Of a stretch of DNA of 64,000 nucleotides, positions 34,271-45,915 are shown piece by piece. Origin of the DNA: Ectobius pallidus (taxonomy: Eukaryota; Arthropoda; Insecta; Blattodea; Ectobiidae); assembly GCA_964059195.1 (NCBI GenBank), contig CAXKWD010000007.1, forward strand, positions 156,721,269 through 156,785,268, in the 5' to 3' direction. The notes beneath the pieces are model-generated. The model saw nothing but the letters and a program-made list of their open reading frames with translations, did not search any database and was not told where the DNA came from. Numbering within the stretch: position 1 is the first letter of the stretch; every line of letters begins with the position of its first letter. Made by a program: the position numbers and the translations under genes.

Positions 34271-34546
34271 TCTGTTCTAATAGATTTTTAGATTTTTGAA
34301 ATTTTTAATTTCGGATTTTTAATTTTCGATTTTTTGATTTTTGAAATTTTGGTCTTTATTTCTTGATTTCGGATTTTTTTATTTTTAAATTTTGGATAAG
34401 CCTAATCGTCGAATTGATTGTTTTCTGTGCAGTCCGTTCCGTCTCAGCCCCACTAATTTCGTGACGATTTTGTTCGTAACGCAAGTTTGGGTTAGCTCTC
34501 GATTTACTCCTAGCGCGGCTAAAGAAGTTTCACTTCAAAAACCTTT
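34270..34546 (-). repeat. Family T element, copy 3, reversed and short
   Basis: Reverse complement of copy 1: TTTTTGAAGTGAAACTTCTT at the right edge, then TAACCCAAACTTGCGTTACG, ATCGTCACGAAATTAGTGGG and a shortened purine array. Confidence 0.65.
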
Positions 34547-35097
34547 CTTCCGCTGTAGAATAGGCTGACTATAGACCTCGCAGATTCACGGTGGAGGAGC
34601 AATTTTAGCAGATGTTAGGCTGGTTAATGTATATGAGATGATCTTCACACAGAGGTTAGAAAGATCCACACATCACGTCGTGCTCAATCTGCGGATCCAG
34701 ATCGTGATGTTATTTAACATTCTTCACATCTGCGCCGTGCATGAATGCCCCACACGTGATAAATCATGATCCTCATGTTTGTATCAGCAGATTTATCTTC
34801 AGCTCCTGCTAACTACTTTGTCTGCATTGCAACATAAAGTGTTCTTTTGTCTACTATTTAACTAAAACGTCACCCTTCCGATTTTCACCAATAACGTCTA
34901 AGAATGAATGCGAAATCAATCCGGAATTGTCGATTAAAGGGTTGTCGAATTGCACAAAAATGCCCTCAAAGAGTTCACCCCCCCCCCCCCCCGCTTCTCC
35001 CTGATCCATATGCGTTAGTCTTGCAATTTTCCCCGACACTTTTATCCTGGCTTGGGACTGGCGACGATAGCCGGTGGTTTAAAATTTGCAGAAAATG
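34547..35097. other. Unannotated DNA with a poly(C) run
   Basis: A 14-base C run lies at about 34979-34992. No gene supported. Confidence 0.4.
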
Positions 35098-35230
35098 GTT
35101 TTATTTATTTTATTTATTTACTCTTTTAAATTATTACAGAAAGAGTTACATAAGTTACCCCAAAGGAGCAAAGCTCGTGTTTGGGGTCAGTTCCTTTTAA
35201 ATTACATCAGTTAAAAATAAAAATACAAAT
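35098..35230 (-). repeat. LINE 3'-tail-like fragment, antisense
   Basis: A TTTATTTATTTAC run then GGAGCAAAGCTCGTGTTTGG, parallel to the fragment at 26155-26350. Confidence 0.4.
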
Positions 35231-37190
35231 ACAAAATACAAGTAACATGTAATGAATACAGGTACAATACAATCAATTTAATAATCAATTTAATCAATTT
35301 AATAATTGTTGTTTGTTTATTAGTTTTATTTAAAATATGTTATATACTCATATAGCAAACTATTTCACCTTTCTATTTTTACTTTTGGAATTTGTATTTA
35401 TTTGTATACTTAAGAATTTTCTTTTATGGTTTTACTTGGTGGATGATTATGAGTATTTCGTAAAATAAGGTTTCCTTCACAACTTCGGTGGTGTGGCTCA
35501 AATAAAATTTATAACTTCCAAACACTTTTAACTCTTTGCCCTTTTCATTCAAAAAAAATTATATACAATTTGTTTCTACCAAGTCTGCCTATCTTACATT
35601 AGGTGATTTATCAACTACTCCATCTTCCCGATAGCTTAACTGCGAGTTGACTTCCAGATCGTAGGAGATCGTAGTATACAATTCTTGGCCAACTTCAGAT
35701 AAGTTTCCTACCTACAAAATAAATATTTCATCTGGAGGTGGTAGTATAGGCTCTTCAAGTACAGCCGAGGTCCACAGATAAAAGCGTAAGCTCTACAGGT
35801 GTAGTTACAGGAATTTAGTTATGAAATGCATTAGAACTTCACCTAATCTACTAAGTCCAATTCAATGCGTGAAAATTACTAACCACAGTAATACCGTGGC
35901 TAAACTTGAACCCAGAAATCAGGGAATTTACCGTGGGGGTATAAATCCCCTGAGGCATAGGCTGCACTTCGCACGCAGTACACATATGTCGGAGAAGTAG
36001 TATTCGCTGCAAACAGGGGCTAAGACCAATCAGAAATTTAATATGCTTTAATAGCCTATTATAATTCTTTCGCTTGAATTACCAAGTAGTTCATGTGTGT
36101 ACAGGAAAATCTCAATTATCAGAATGCCAAACATTCGGAACAGTTTTCGGAAAATTAAAAAAAAATATTTTATCATTGCCAGAAGATTGGTAGTAGGCCT
36201 ACTTCGTAGACTGAGCGATATATTATTTCATTTTGAGGCAGGTTTCGAAGAAAAATCTACCTATTGCAATCGATACCATGTCATGAGTTTCAAAAAACTC
36301 TTTCATATCGTTACGTTTCATGCCTCCCTAAGTACGAAACCACCGCCCGTTCAAAAAAAAAAAAAAAAGATATAACTTAATATATATATATATCTTTATC
36401 TTTAACGATAGCGGCTGTAATTTTGAAGATATTTTAACCAAATTTTATTATGTTATTTCTAGGCCTAATTGTTCAGACAAGTTCGTTAATGAGCAAAATT
36501 GGCCCAAGGGGAGGGTCGGGGGAGGGAGTTGAAATTTTTGAAAAATTTATATCTCGGCCCCTATGAAGTATAGGGGGAAACTTTGTTTGAATAAATTAGA
36601 GTACTCCCTATGGAGTTCACAGTGACACCAACGATTCGGGGGTACGAGTGGGGGTGGTTGGTGGGTAGATGGAAATTCGAATTTTTTTAAACCACGTCTT
36701 ATGGGGTATCGTTGAAAAGCTCTTGATGAGTACTCTACAAATCAATAACTGATTTCTCGATAGCTCTCATATAAGGCGAGATTTAGCACTTCGAAATATA
36801 CCTCAGCCTGTAGGCCTGCCTAAAGGGAATTTTTAGCTGGCATACCAAGCATGAATTCAGCAAGGTTGTGTAATAAATTATTTTGTCATTAAGCCACACA
36901 GCAATAATATTAAAGTTATGGTAACAGCAAGCGACAGTTGATGGGGGCGCCCTTATATAATGCACTGCAGGTGCAAGGTGTTATGACTCACGGGTCATTT
37001 TGTATCTTCCTGTGTGAGGAAAATATTATGGGGTACTGGATTTCCTAATGCTTTGTACAGTATATTGTGCTATAGTCCGCATGGTTTTAGAAGGTATATG
37101 AACTGAGCCAATGCGTGCATTGAAATGACGAGTTTCCAATAGTACAGCGATCGCCGCTTAATGTAATCGCGGATAATGTTATCAGTCGGG
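35231..37190. other. Unannotated DNA
   Basis: About 2 kb with no recognised gene. There is a poly(A) run at about 36353-36368 and TAGGCCTA near 36194 and 36461. Short open frames show no domain or exon structure. Confidence 0.35.
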
Positions 37191-37191
37191 T

Positions 37192-38372
37192 AATGTTATC
37201 ACTTTTACATCTTTCTCACTTTCCATTTTAACATAGAATAAGAGGCCGTGTTGCAAAGAGTACGTATTCAGTTGTTTCAACCTGTTGCAAAGCTTTATTG
37301 TTCACCAGGCAAGACTTGGTTTCTACAAGCAGTGGGTGAATTATCTTATAACACTATCCTTCAGGGAATTTTTAAGAAAAAAAAAGTTTAGATAAATAAT
37401 TTGGGTAAATTTGTAAAAAATTTAAATGAAATTGTATGAGCCTTTTTTTCCTTAAACTGGGATAAAGTAAGAGAAAATCACATAAGGTAACGAACCAAGT
37501 ACAACATTTTGTCTTCATACGATTTTTCATTCTGGAACTAGGCTATTCACAGATATTCAAACAGACAAATATGTTTACGAAAATAGCATTTGTTTTTATT
37601 CAGGGAACCTCAAAAATCCGGACTTTCCGTGTCGAACACAGTACTTCCTCTACCCACAGTAACTATGATATAGGCAGAGGAAGTAAAAAAAAAGCGTATT
37701 TGAAAAGTGTGCTAAAAGTGTTTTAATCCAACTTTTATTTTGCACGACTTAACTAATTAGTGGCACTTACGAATATTGTTGCCGTGGATCGTAAGTCGAC
37801 ATTCCCGCACGCAATCTTGTTGCTATGTGCGGTAAGAGTTTCCGTGCGGTAAGAATTTACTTACGGCACATCAAGCGTTTATGGACAAGGCCCCCCAGGA
37901 CAAATATTCGGTTCCCATAACAAACAAAAAAAAATGCGAATCACTTTCTGAAATAAACATCTATCTTCAATAATGTATGTACATAATATTTTCAGGTAAT
38001 ATCTCAATTAATATAATTAAATTGATATAAATAATCATCGTGCAAAAAATAGCATGCAATACTCGTGCCGTAAGCGCATAACGGATCTCGGAAAATTGAA
38101 TACACTCGGCGCAAGCGCCTAGTTTTCTCAAACTCTTTCCTCGATCCGTATGAATCGCTTACGGCACTTGTATCGCAATATACTATTTTTTGTTAAAAAT
38201 TCTCTGAAGGATAGGCCTACTGTTATAAGATAAGTCACCCACTGTTTGCAGAAACCAAGCCATGCCTGGTGAACAATAAAGCTTTGCCTCAGGTTCAAAC
38301 AACTCAATGCTCACTCTTTGCAATACGGCCTCTTATTCTAGGTCAAAATGTGAAGTGAGAAAGATGTATTGC
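37192..38372. repeat. Element with long inverted arms, hosting a family H copy
   Basis: The left arm (about 37192-37375) and right arm (about 38187-38372) are inverted copies sharing GAATAAGAGGCCGT, TTGTTCACCAGGCA, AGCAGTGGGTGAATTATCTT and CCTTCAGGGAATTTTTA. A family H repeat (37741-38187) lies against the right arm. Solo arm fragments occur at 13.88, 26.68 and 28.08 kb. Confidence 0.7.
37741..38187 (+). repeat. Family H hairpin-ended repeat, copy 3
   Basis: Starts TGCACGACTTAACTAATTAG and ends at the hairpin GTGCCGTAAGCG ... CGCTTACGGCAC then GCAATATACTATTTT. Its AACTAATTAGT at about 37747-37757 is the uninterrupted version of the SINE insertion site in copy 4. Confidence 0.75.
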
Positions 38373-38458
38373 CCATGGTACATTAATAATATTTTATTTG
38401 GGTTTTATATTATTCGGGGATATGGTATGGTGTGGACATTCTGTTCATTTATAGCCTA

Positions 38459-39312
38459 CTAGCATGTGCCCGCGGCTTCGCCCGCGATAATTATTTCAAA
38501 AATTAAAAATCATTTTATTTATTAACTCCTAAATCACGTGGACTACATACCACGATTAGATAGCATCGTCTGGTAAAAGCGACCTGAGATTCGAGTTTCT
38601 TGGCCCAGAAAACCTCTGTATAGTGAGATTCGTCCGAATAAAACAACGTTTGACCATATTTAGGGCTTACAACATTCAAGCGATCGCGAAAGTTTTATTT
38701 TCAAGATATGACAAAAATAGCCAAAGCCAACTGTAATTGATTTGACATAGAAATGTATAACTGAAAACTTATGTTTTGAAAACGCAAAAAATGCACGTTT
38801 TTTGCCCGTTTTTCACTCATAACTCACGAACGAAAACTAAAATTAAAATTCCGGCTTCGAGGTGCATTTTCCGACCCTTCAGCCCACCTATGTTTAAAAT
38901 TTCAGATCTCTGCGTTCAGTAGTTTTCGCTGGACATCGAGGACAATTCCTTTTATTAATATAGATAATATGAATTATAATGATACCTTCTCTAATTTGTC
39001 AAACATCCATTTAATTTAATCCAAACCCACCTATACCATTGGCAACAATATGTTCTGTGAATTTGTTTCGATAATTCTATGCAAAAAGGGATTAAGTATT
39101 TTCAAAAACATTTAATTTTTGGCATTTAGAATCAGAATTTTTCAAAATCCTTTCTTAGTGAGCACCTACATTATGAAACGAAGGTACTGTCAAAATTCCA
39201 AGACTCTGCCTGTTATAGTTTAGGCTCTACGTTGATTCCTGTCATTCAGTCAATCAGTCAGTCAGTCATTCATTCAGTCAGTCAGGACAAAGCCTTTTAT
39301 ATATATAGAGAG
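38459..39312 (+). repeat. Family G interspersed repeat, composite copy
   Basis: Begins CTAGCATGTGCCCGCGGCTT and continues with the shared body. At about 38958-38967 it contains the complete alternative terminus CCTTTTATTAATATAGAT, then resumes with the other 3' module (GGCAACAATATGTTCTG ... CAGTCAGGACAAAGCC ... TATATATAGAGAG). It therefore carries both end types in series. Non-coding. Confidence 0.7.
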
Positions 39313-39913
39313 AGATAGAGAAGAGATAACCAATTTACATGAAGAGAATGCCATACATAATATCTTTATACATTAAAGCTTGCCGGCTGTGACCGTCGTT
39401 CCAACAGAAGAGAAGACAAAATGTAAAACACTCATGTATAATGTTAAATAATCCCTACAGATATTGCAATATAACTGATACAGTTGTGCTACCTATAAGT
39501 TATGTGCGCGGGCAAAGAGAGTTAACTCCACCATCCTAAAAAATTGAGATATGTCCATAGAGTTATAGATAAAAATGTTTTCTACATTTGTGTTAAGTCC
39601 AGTAGGCTAAGTCATATTCAAAATTGTACGGTAGTTATGGATGTGTGCCTCATAGGTTTATCCATATCTAAAGCTATATTATAGGCCTGGTATAGTGTGT
39701 TAAGTCACTCTAATTCTCAGTAACAAGAAAGTGGACTTAACTCTCTTTGCCCGCGCACCCCGGATGTTGTTAATAATCAATAAATCAATGCGGTCCGCTA
39801 GTCTTTTACCAAAAATAAAATGACACTTTAGTTAAAAAAAAAGGTTGAACACCACTGGTCTAGAGTGATATAAGCAACATTTTTTATTGGAATTCACAAC
39901 AATACCATTATAG
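39313..39913. other. Unannotated DNA
   Basis: No supported gene or element boundary. The motif CTCTTTGCCCGCGCA occurs in both orientations near 39510 and 39745, a possible decayed inverted repeat. Confidence 0.35.
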
Positions 39914-39915
39914 TA

Positions 39916-40596
39916 CGAGGGCCATTCAATAATTAAAGAGACAAACTGACCTGGAGAAAAAGCCGTTTATTTTTACAAAACAAGACTTTTTCTACTTTTC
40001 AACATAATCCCAATCAACATTTTTGCACTTGTCCCAACGGATTACTAGCTTTTTTTTTATACAGGCTGCAAAGAACTCTTTGTCTTGGTGTCGGAGCCAA
40101 TTTCCCACGAATTTCTTGACTTCCGCGTTATTCTGGAACTTCTTCCTGCGTAATGCCTGCAAGAATAATGTCATCAATTCGAGTTTCAAGTGAGGAAGTT
40201 GCAACTTCAACAGGACGGCCAGAACGGTGTTCGTCAATCACTGATTCTCGACCACTTTTGAACTGTTCTACCCACTTGTAAAAATGTCCACGGTTCATAC
40301 AACTTTCACCATACACTTTAGTCATTCTAGAATATATATTAGCTGGTGTTTCATCTTCAGCAATAAAAAAATAAAAAAAAGAATCACAGAACGTTGTTCA
40401 ACCAATGTGGAATTTTCAAGAAGACCCGACATCGTTAAACTTAATTTTGCGGTTATAAACAGAGTAATGTTGAGCCGTCAGCTGATTAGAACTCATCCCA
40501 GTGATGTCAACTTAAAATCCTGAACGAATCAAACTTGTACTACCAACCATCTTTTCCCCAGACCAATTTTTCTCTTTAATTATTGAATGACCCGCG
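39916..40596 (-). mobile_element. Internally deleted mariner, 681 bp
   Basis: Inverted ends CGAGGGCCATTCAATAATTA on the left and, from the right, CGCGGGTCATTCAATAATTA, flanked by TA. Inside are only the two ends of a transposase, so it is non-autonomous. Confidence 0.85.
39992..40325 (-). pseudogene. mariner transposase with the catalytic core deleted
   Basis: The N-terminal frame (40128-40325) carries FYKWVEQFKSGRESVIDEHR SGRP, a mariner DNA-binding and linker region. The C-terminal frame (39992-40237) ends with FFAACIKKKLVIRWDKC...DYVEK, the mariner C-terminus. They meet in different frames around 40130-40237, and the region that would hold the D,D34D catalytic triad is gone. Confidence 0.8.
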
Positions 40597-40598
40597 TA

Positions 40599-41964
40599 TA
40601 TTTAGGACTACTTAAATTATTTTCATAAAATTATAAATACCTAATCTTGCAAAATTAATTAAACTTTTAAGTTCAGTTATCTTAGAATCAGTTTTATGAC
40701 ATCACCCTCTATTCACGCAAAGCGCATCAACCAATTTTGTGTCAATCTGGTTTTTAAATTATTTGTAAATGCTAGAAACATCTTATGACGAGGATAAACA
40801 AGAGATTTCCTTAGTATTGGCCTGTTTCTGCATTTGAACTGAGCGCCGTTCAACAGGAAGTCACACTATCTGCTGAGCTTAGGAAGACGGAGCACAAAGT
40901 AAGGCAGTTTCCCACTAGATGGGAGGATAGTTTGTTTTGAGAATTAACCTGGTTTTACAGGTTTTTCTTTCACTTGTGTCAAATAATTATTAAGAGAAAA
41001 CTACATAGCATTTACAAAAATTCTACTATATTAATAATCAGCAGTTGTGGAGTATTTTTCCATAAGAAATTATTTTCACTTTTAAATGAATATGAGTTCC
41101 ATAAGCAATCCTCATTGCTGTTGTGGTATAACGTACTGGATAGGTTTTATCTGTACTCTTTTTCTATTTCTAAATTCCTTTTTAAGACTTTTTGGAGTTG
41201 AACCACTGGAAATATCCATGGGTCAACACTGTTACATTTGCTAATTGCTATATAAGAATAAGAATAAGAATATGAATTTATTTGTTCTAAACAACAACTT
41301 TACATCAGCCCAAATTTCCACTTTAGAGATGGATCCGTACCTACCTTGCGGTTTCTGACGGATCCATTTCAGCACATTACATTACTAAAATATATCGCAC
41401 AGCAGTTCAACGTGTCTCAATTTAAACAATAACGTTTGTTTACGTAAACAACTGGGTCTGCACACTATTCCCGCTGCTGTTAGTTCAAGCCTACTCCACT
41501 CTTTGTGTACTGCCTAGAGAAAAAAAATCTGCGGGGCACTCGCTTCCCTGTACGATGGAGACGTGTGATTACATGTCATTTAAACATTGGATAATATTAA
41601 GTCGTAATCCCCCTTTAACTACGAGTACGTTATGCTTTACTAAATATTATTAAGCTCATATCTGCTCTTGGTTATTACACTCTCTTCTTTTACACTATTA
41701 ACTTCACTTTCCTTTTTTAAATTCTACTGACACACTGATTTAACTGTGGCCTCCCTAGCTACGTTTTCCCGTTTGAAACATATTTAATTTTTTACGGCTC
41801 CTAGTGATAATTGGTGTTTCCTCCTCACTGCTTCCACTATTGATGTCACCTGGTGCGTTCTTACTCCAAGGCCCCTGAGGAATCTGGAATCGTTGCGTCA
41901 CAGATGACTAATTGCTATATAGTAATATAATCTTCTTGGAGATGGTCAGTGATCACGATCGAAG
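40599..41964. other. Unannotated DNA
   Basis: No supported gene. The small frames here show no domain and no flanking splice sites that would link them. Confidence 0.4.
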
Positions 41965-42620
41965 TTGGGATGGTAGATTTTAGCAGCTAAAAAGTAAAGA
42001 TTTAACATCTTAAAAATAAAACTTAACATTTTATAGTATATTTAACGTTAATATTTAGCATTTTGTAGCGATTTGAGATGAAATAATTTTATTATTATTA
42101 GAAAAGAGGTTTTACAAATTAGTAGTGAAATTGTGAACACTGAAACATTGCTAAATTTCAATAATACTCTCCTTTAATCTGTTTCGACTATCGTGTGACA
42201 ATTAAATTGTATTTTCTGAAAAAGCGTTCTAGCCTACATCCACGCTATTGGTAGGTGACCAAATTACCTGAATATGTAGCTGTATTGGCAAAGAGTGGAA
42301 ATTTTGTTTGTATTGCTAACAAAATTTGAAGTCAGTCAACCTCTTAAAATAATTGTCTCTTATACTGGTTATCAAATATTTGTGAAATTAATCATAACCA
42401 CATAAGAAACTCATTATGAAATATGGAATTCTTTTCCTCATATCGAACACTTTCCTAGGATTTATGGTGCTTATCTGACCAGCCACTGATGGACGAAAGT
42501 GCTCATTAACAGCTTCATAAAACTGATTTGTTTCATTTCCTGTCATATTATTTTTTATGAATGTCCCTTACAATGTAATTTCGCACTTATTTCGCAGAAG
42601 TACGTACATTTCACATTTTA

Positions 42621-43900
42621 GGGTAAGGTGGTACATTTTCGAACACTTAACAAATATTCTTATTTTATGAACACAGTAGACTTAAGACAAGTTCAACTGT
42701 ATCGTAATCACAAAATTGGCAATGTAGTTGACCCTTCAAAAAAATATGGAAGTCAAACAGCTGTAAAATTGGTCATGGCAATCAATCTTTCATTTCCAGA
42801 ATATCGTTCGAAAATGTACCACACAGTAGGTACAATTCTAAACACCAGTGAGTACTATTTTGAACAGTGGCATTTTCAACTTACGAATTGCGTTCTTCCA
42901 AATATTATATTTTATTATTATTATTTATCAATAATATGAGCATAATAATGAACTGTCACGTTTTGAATAGGCAGATGGCAGGTTTGGGGCATGTGGTCAG
43001 CATGCTGACTCCTTCGTCAGTTATTGATGGCTTACTGAACCGGAGCCGCTACTTCTTTATGAATTAGCTCTTCGGTTGGTGTCAGGAGGCTGAATGCACC
43101 CCGTTCCAAATCGCCCTACCTCAGAAAAATTCGAGGAGGTAACGGGGATCGAACCCAGACTTGCGGGTCCGTAGTCTGCAACCACTAGACCATGCAGGCG
43201 GGTCTGTCATAACATCAAGAGCAATAATAAAAAATACTTAACAACTCCAGAACGATTTCTGTTTGCTATTCTGTATTGCATAATTGCTGAGATGTAATAG
43301 CAATCCAGAGGAAGTGCAGTTCATAAATCTTCGTTGAAATAATACCACTGTTGAAAGCTATGTGAATGCTATCCTTTAAATATTTGACTGGCACAGTTAA
43401 TAATAATAAACATGCAGAATGCTGTGATGGCAAAACAGCTTTTCCATGCAAGCGATCGCGGGTTAAAGTACTGTTCGAAATTGTACCTACAATCCGTTCG
43501 TTTTTGTACCTCGAGCTAGTTTTTGTAAATTATACATAGTTGCAAATTCCACTCACGAATGACCATTGTTTTGCCAATGACTTACGTATTAAAGACTACG
43601 CTATTTGTTGGTATGAGTTAAAAATTGGTCCTCAAAAATATATTCCAGTAACACAACGTGGAATTATAAGCAATTTTATAATGTGCCATTTTTCCAGCAT
43701 GGAGTTCTTACCTTCGATTGGAAAATAATATTTTATGGCCGAATGAGTCAACTTAAAACATCATTCTCGCGGATACAGATCAACAAAACAATCAGTATGG
43801 ACGCTATATTTTTAAAAAGAGGTTGGCTAACATTTGAAACCCAAGAATGGATAAAAATCTTAGTCCGTTCAGAATTGTTCGAAAATGTACTACCTTACCC
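42621..43900. mobile_element. TIR element with GGGTAAGGTGG ends, 1,280 bp
   Basis: Ends GGGTAAGGTGGTACATTTTC and, from the right, GGGTAAGGTAGTACATTTTC, both next to TA. A second, shorter inverted pair (GTAGGTACAATT near 42825; AATTGTACCTAC near 43477) lies inside. Internal open frames (42628-42939, 43540-43728) have no recognised domain. It contains a SINE. Confidence 0.65.
42945..43206 (-). mobile_element. tRNA-derived SINE, family C
   Basis: The minus-strand head CCCGCCTGCATGGTCTAGTG (A box TGGTCTAGTGG) and the B box GGGTTCGATCC lie at 43133-43206. The body extends left to about 42945. A short CTGTCA repeat flanks both sides. Its A box resembles the 46.8-kb SINE head, but the body differs. 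Confidence 0.65.
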
Positions 43901-44043
43901 TATACTAATTTCGCATTTTATCTCGAATTGAAAAAAAAAACACAATAATATGCTTCAAAACCAAAATATCACTTATTTTGACAGCATTTGGGGACATTTA
44001 GCATTGATCGCGATTGCTAAAATCTGCCATCCCTAGTTATAAG

Positions 44044-44729
44044 TAGAGCCCGGATGTTTAGGCTTTTATTAAAGGTATTTTAGCCTTTTATTTTCGTGGA
44101 ATAGCCCTTTTTAGGTTTTAAACAAACGATTTTAGCCGTCTTAATAATACACTAATATTAACAGCGAAAATAATTTTGACACAGACTCTCCTATTATCTC
44201 TGTCGTCGGTCGGCAACTTGTTATTCGAAATCTGAAACGGATTACTTGCAGATTTCAAAGTGGCTCAAGTTTCCTTTCCTGCGACGGCGAGCGGCACATT
44301 TTCGAGTTACAAACACAAGGGACAAAGTGACATATAGGCGTACATTGTTAATTTCAGTGTGTTGTATAAATTTATTTTTATTATGTCTTTTCTTAATATG
44401 ACAAATTCACATATTTATTTTCCTTTGCATTAATTGGAAAATCTATTTAAAAATGGTGTTTTTCTGCAAAAGTCCTCTTTAGCCCCTAGCTCTTCATCAA
44501 AAGTCCTAATGCCTCTAGTTTTTCAGCAAAAGTCTTCTTTAGTCCCTAGGTTTACAGTAAAAGTCCTCTTTAGCCCCTTTTAGGCCCTTCAGTCCGATTT
44601 ATCCCTTTTTAGGTTCTATAAGATTCATATATTCGGAAGCTATAGGTATGAAACGGAAAAATACGTTAAAATGTTTTAATTAGGAAGCTGGGGAAAAAAA
44701 TAGGTTAAAATCTTCAAATCCGGGCCCTA
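44044..44729. mobile_element. hAT-like MITE A, 686 bp
   Basis: Ends TAGAGCCCGGATGTTTAGGC and, from the right, TAGGGCCCGGATTTGAAGAT. An exact octamer GTTATAAG is on both sides (44036-44043 and 44730-44737). The interior is rich in AAAAGTCCTCTTTAG-like repeats toward the right end. Confidence 0.85.
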
Positions 44730-44737
44730 GTTATAAG

Positions 44738-45907
44738 TAGGGACCGGATTCTTAGGTTTTTACCTACTTTTTTCCTTACTTCCAAAACAAAAAGCGCTCA
44801 TACATTTTTTCGAATCATGTCCATGGGATTCACCCACATTAATTCTGTAGCACCTAAAAATACCTAAATGGGGTGTAAAAACCTAAATATACCTAAACGG
44901 GATATAATACCTAAAATATCTAATTTAGGCTATTTTTTGTCTTTTTTGTTTGTCGGTTGAGAAATCGGTATTTTGTGGAGAGACAATAATTTTTGTCGAG
45001 TTGAAATTAATACCACCAGCTTTTCGTTCAACCCATTGTCGTCTAGGATGGACAGTATCTAGAGAGGAAGTGTAAGAGTACCGCATATTCCTTTTAAAAT
45101 ATTCGTACGAACAACCATTGTTGCCGTATATGAACAAGGATATGGATTTCTGTGTTTTAAAGCACTTGTTTGCCTTTAGTACTGCCCTGTTATTCATACT
45201 GAGTGGTCACACTGTGAGTTTTAAGTAGACGTGTTAATTATGCCGAAACAAATGAAATCGAGTTTATTACGGCACTAGTGGATTGGCGACGATCTGAATT
45301 TCACTACAGATGGCAAAGTAATATTTTTGTCAAGCCTGCCAGAAACACGTGTTATTTACCTTTCTAGAAAAGGGGGGAAGTTTTCGTGCCTAGTTGATCT
45401 GTTGTGCGGTTAGCATGCGTAACAACCGAGAATAGGAAAATAATCAGTTTCACATTATCCACATCCAACCATAAAGTATTTTACTCACTAAATTAGAAGC
45501 ATCGGATTCGAATCCTGAGAAGGGTAGTGTCTAGATACAGTATTAACTATTAACTAAGAGATAACAGGAAGAACTTCACAGTTGAGAATCTTGAAAGATA
45601 TTTAGTGATATACCGTAACCAGGAAATGTGAGGCAATCTTATTTCCACTTCTTCTTTTGATTGTTTATGCTTTCTTTCTTCAATTGTATAATATTGTACT
45701 AAAGCAAGTTTACACAAATTTAAGTCAATTTTGTTAAGTTAAACTTTACAAGTATTATGTATAGAATCCTATGTAGCACATTCAAATTCATTAAACCAAT
45801 TATTCTACACGAAGACGATATTTTGGACAAAAAACCTAAAAAAAAACTATTTCACCTAATGGAAAACCTAAAACAGTGTTTTTAAAAACCTAAAAATCCG
45901 GTCCCTA
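44738..45907. mobile_element. hAT-like MITE B, 1,170 bp
   Basis: Ends TAGGGACCGGATTCTTAGG and, from the right, TAGGGACCGGATTTTTAGG. It is flanked by the same exact octamer GTTATAAG (44730-44737 and 45908-45915), so it shares one copy with MITE A. CCTAAA motifs cluster near both termini. No transposase. Confidence 0.85.
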
Positions 45908-45915
45908 GTTATAAG

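Larger units (their letters stand above)
41965..44035. mobile_element. hAT-like element C carrying nested insertions
   Basis: Left end TTGGGATGGTAGATTTTAGC; right end, reverse-complemented, TAGGGATGGCAGATTTTAGC. The right flank is GTTATAAG (44036-44043), but the left flank GATCGAAG matches it at only 5 of 8 positions, so the pairing of these ends is probable, not proven. It contains the 42621-43900 element. No transposase recognised. Confidence 0.55.

Noticed and set aside
42628..43931. Coding exons of a new gene inside the GGGTAAGG element
   Set aside because: The frames are short, unlinked by splice sites and bounded by transposon ends; no transposase motif was seen.
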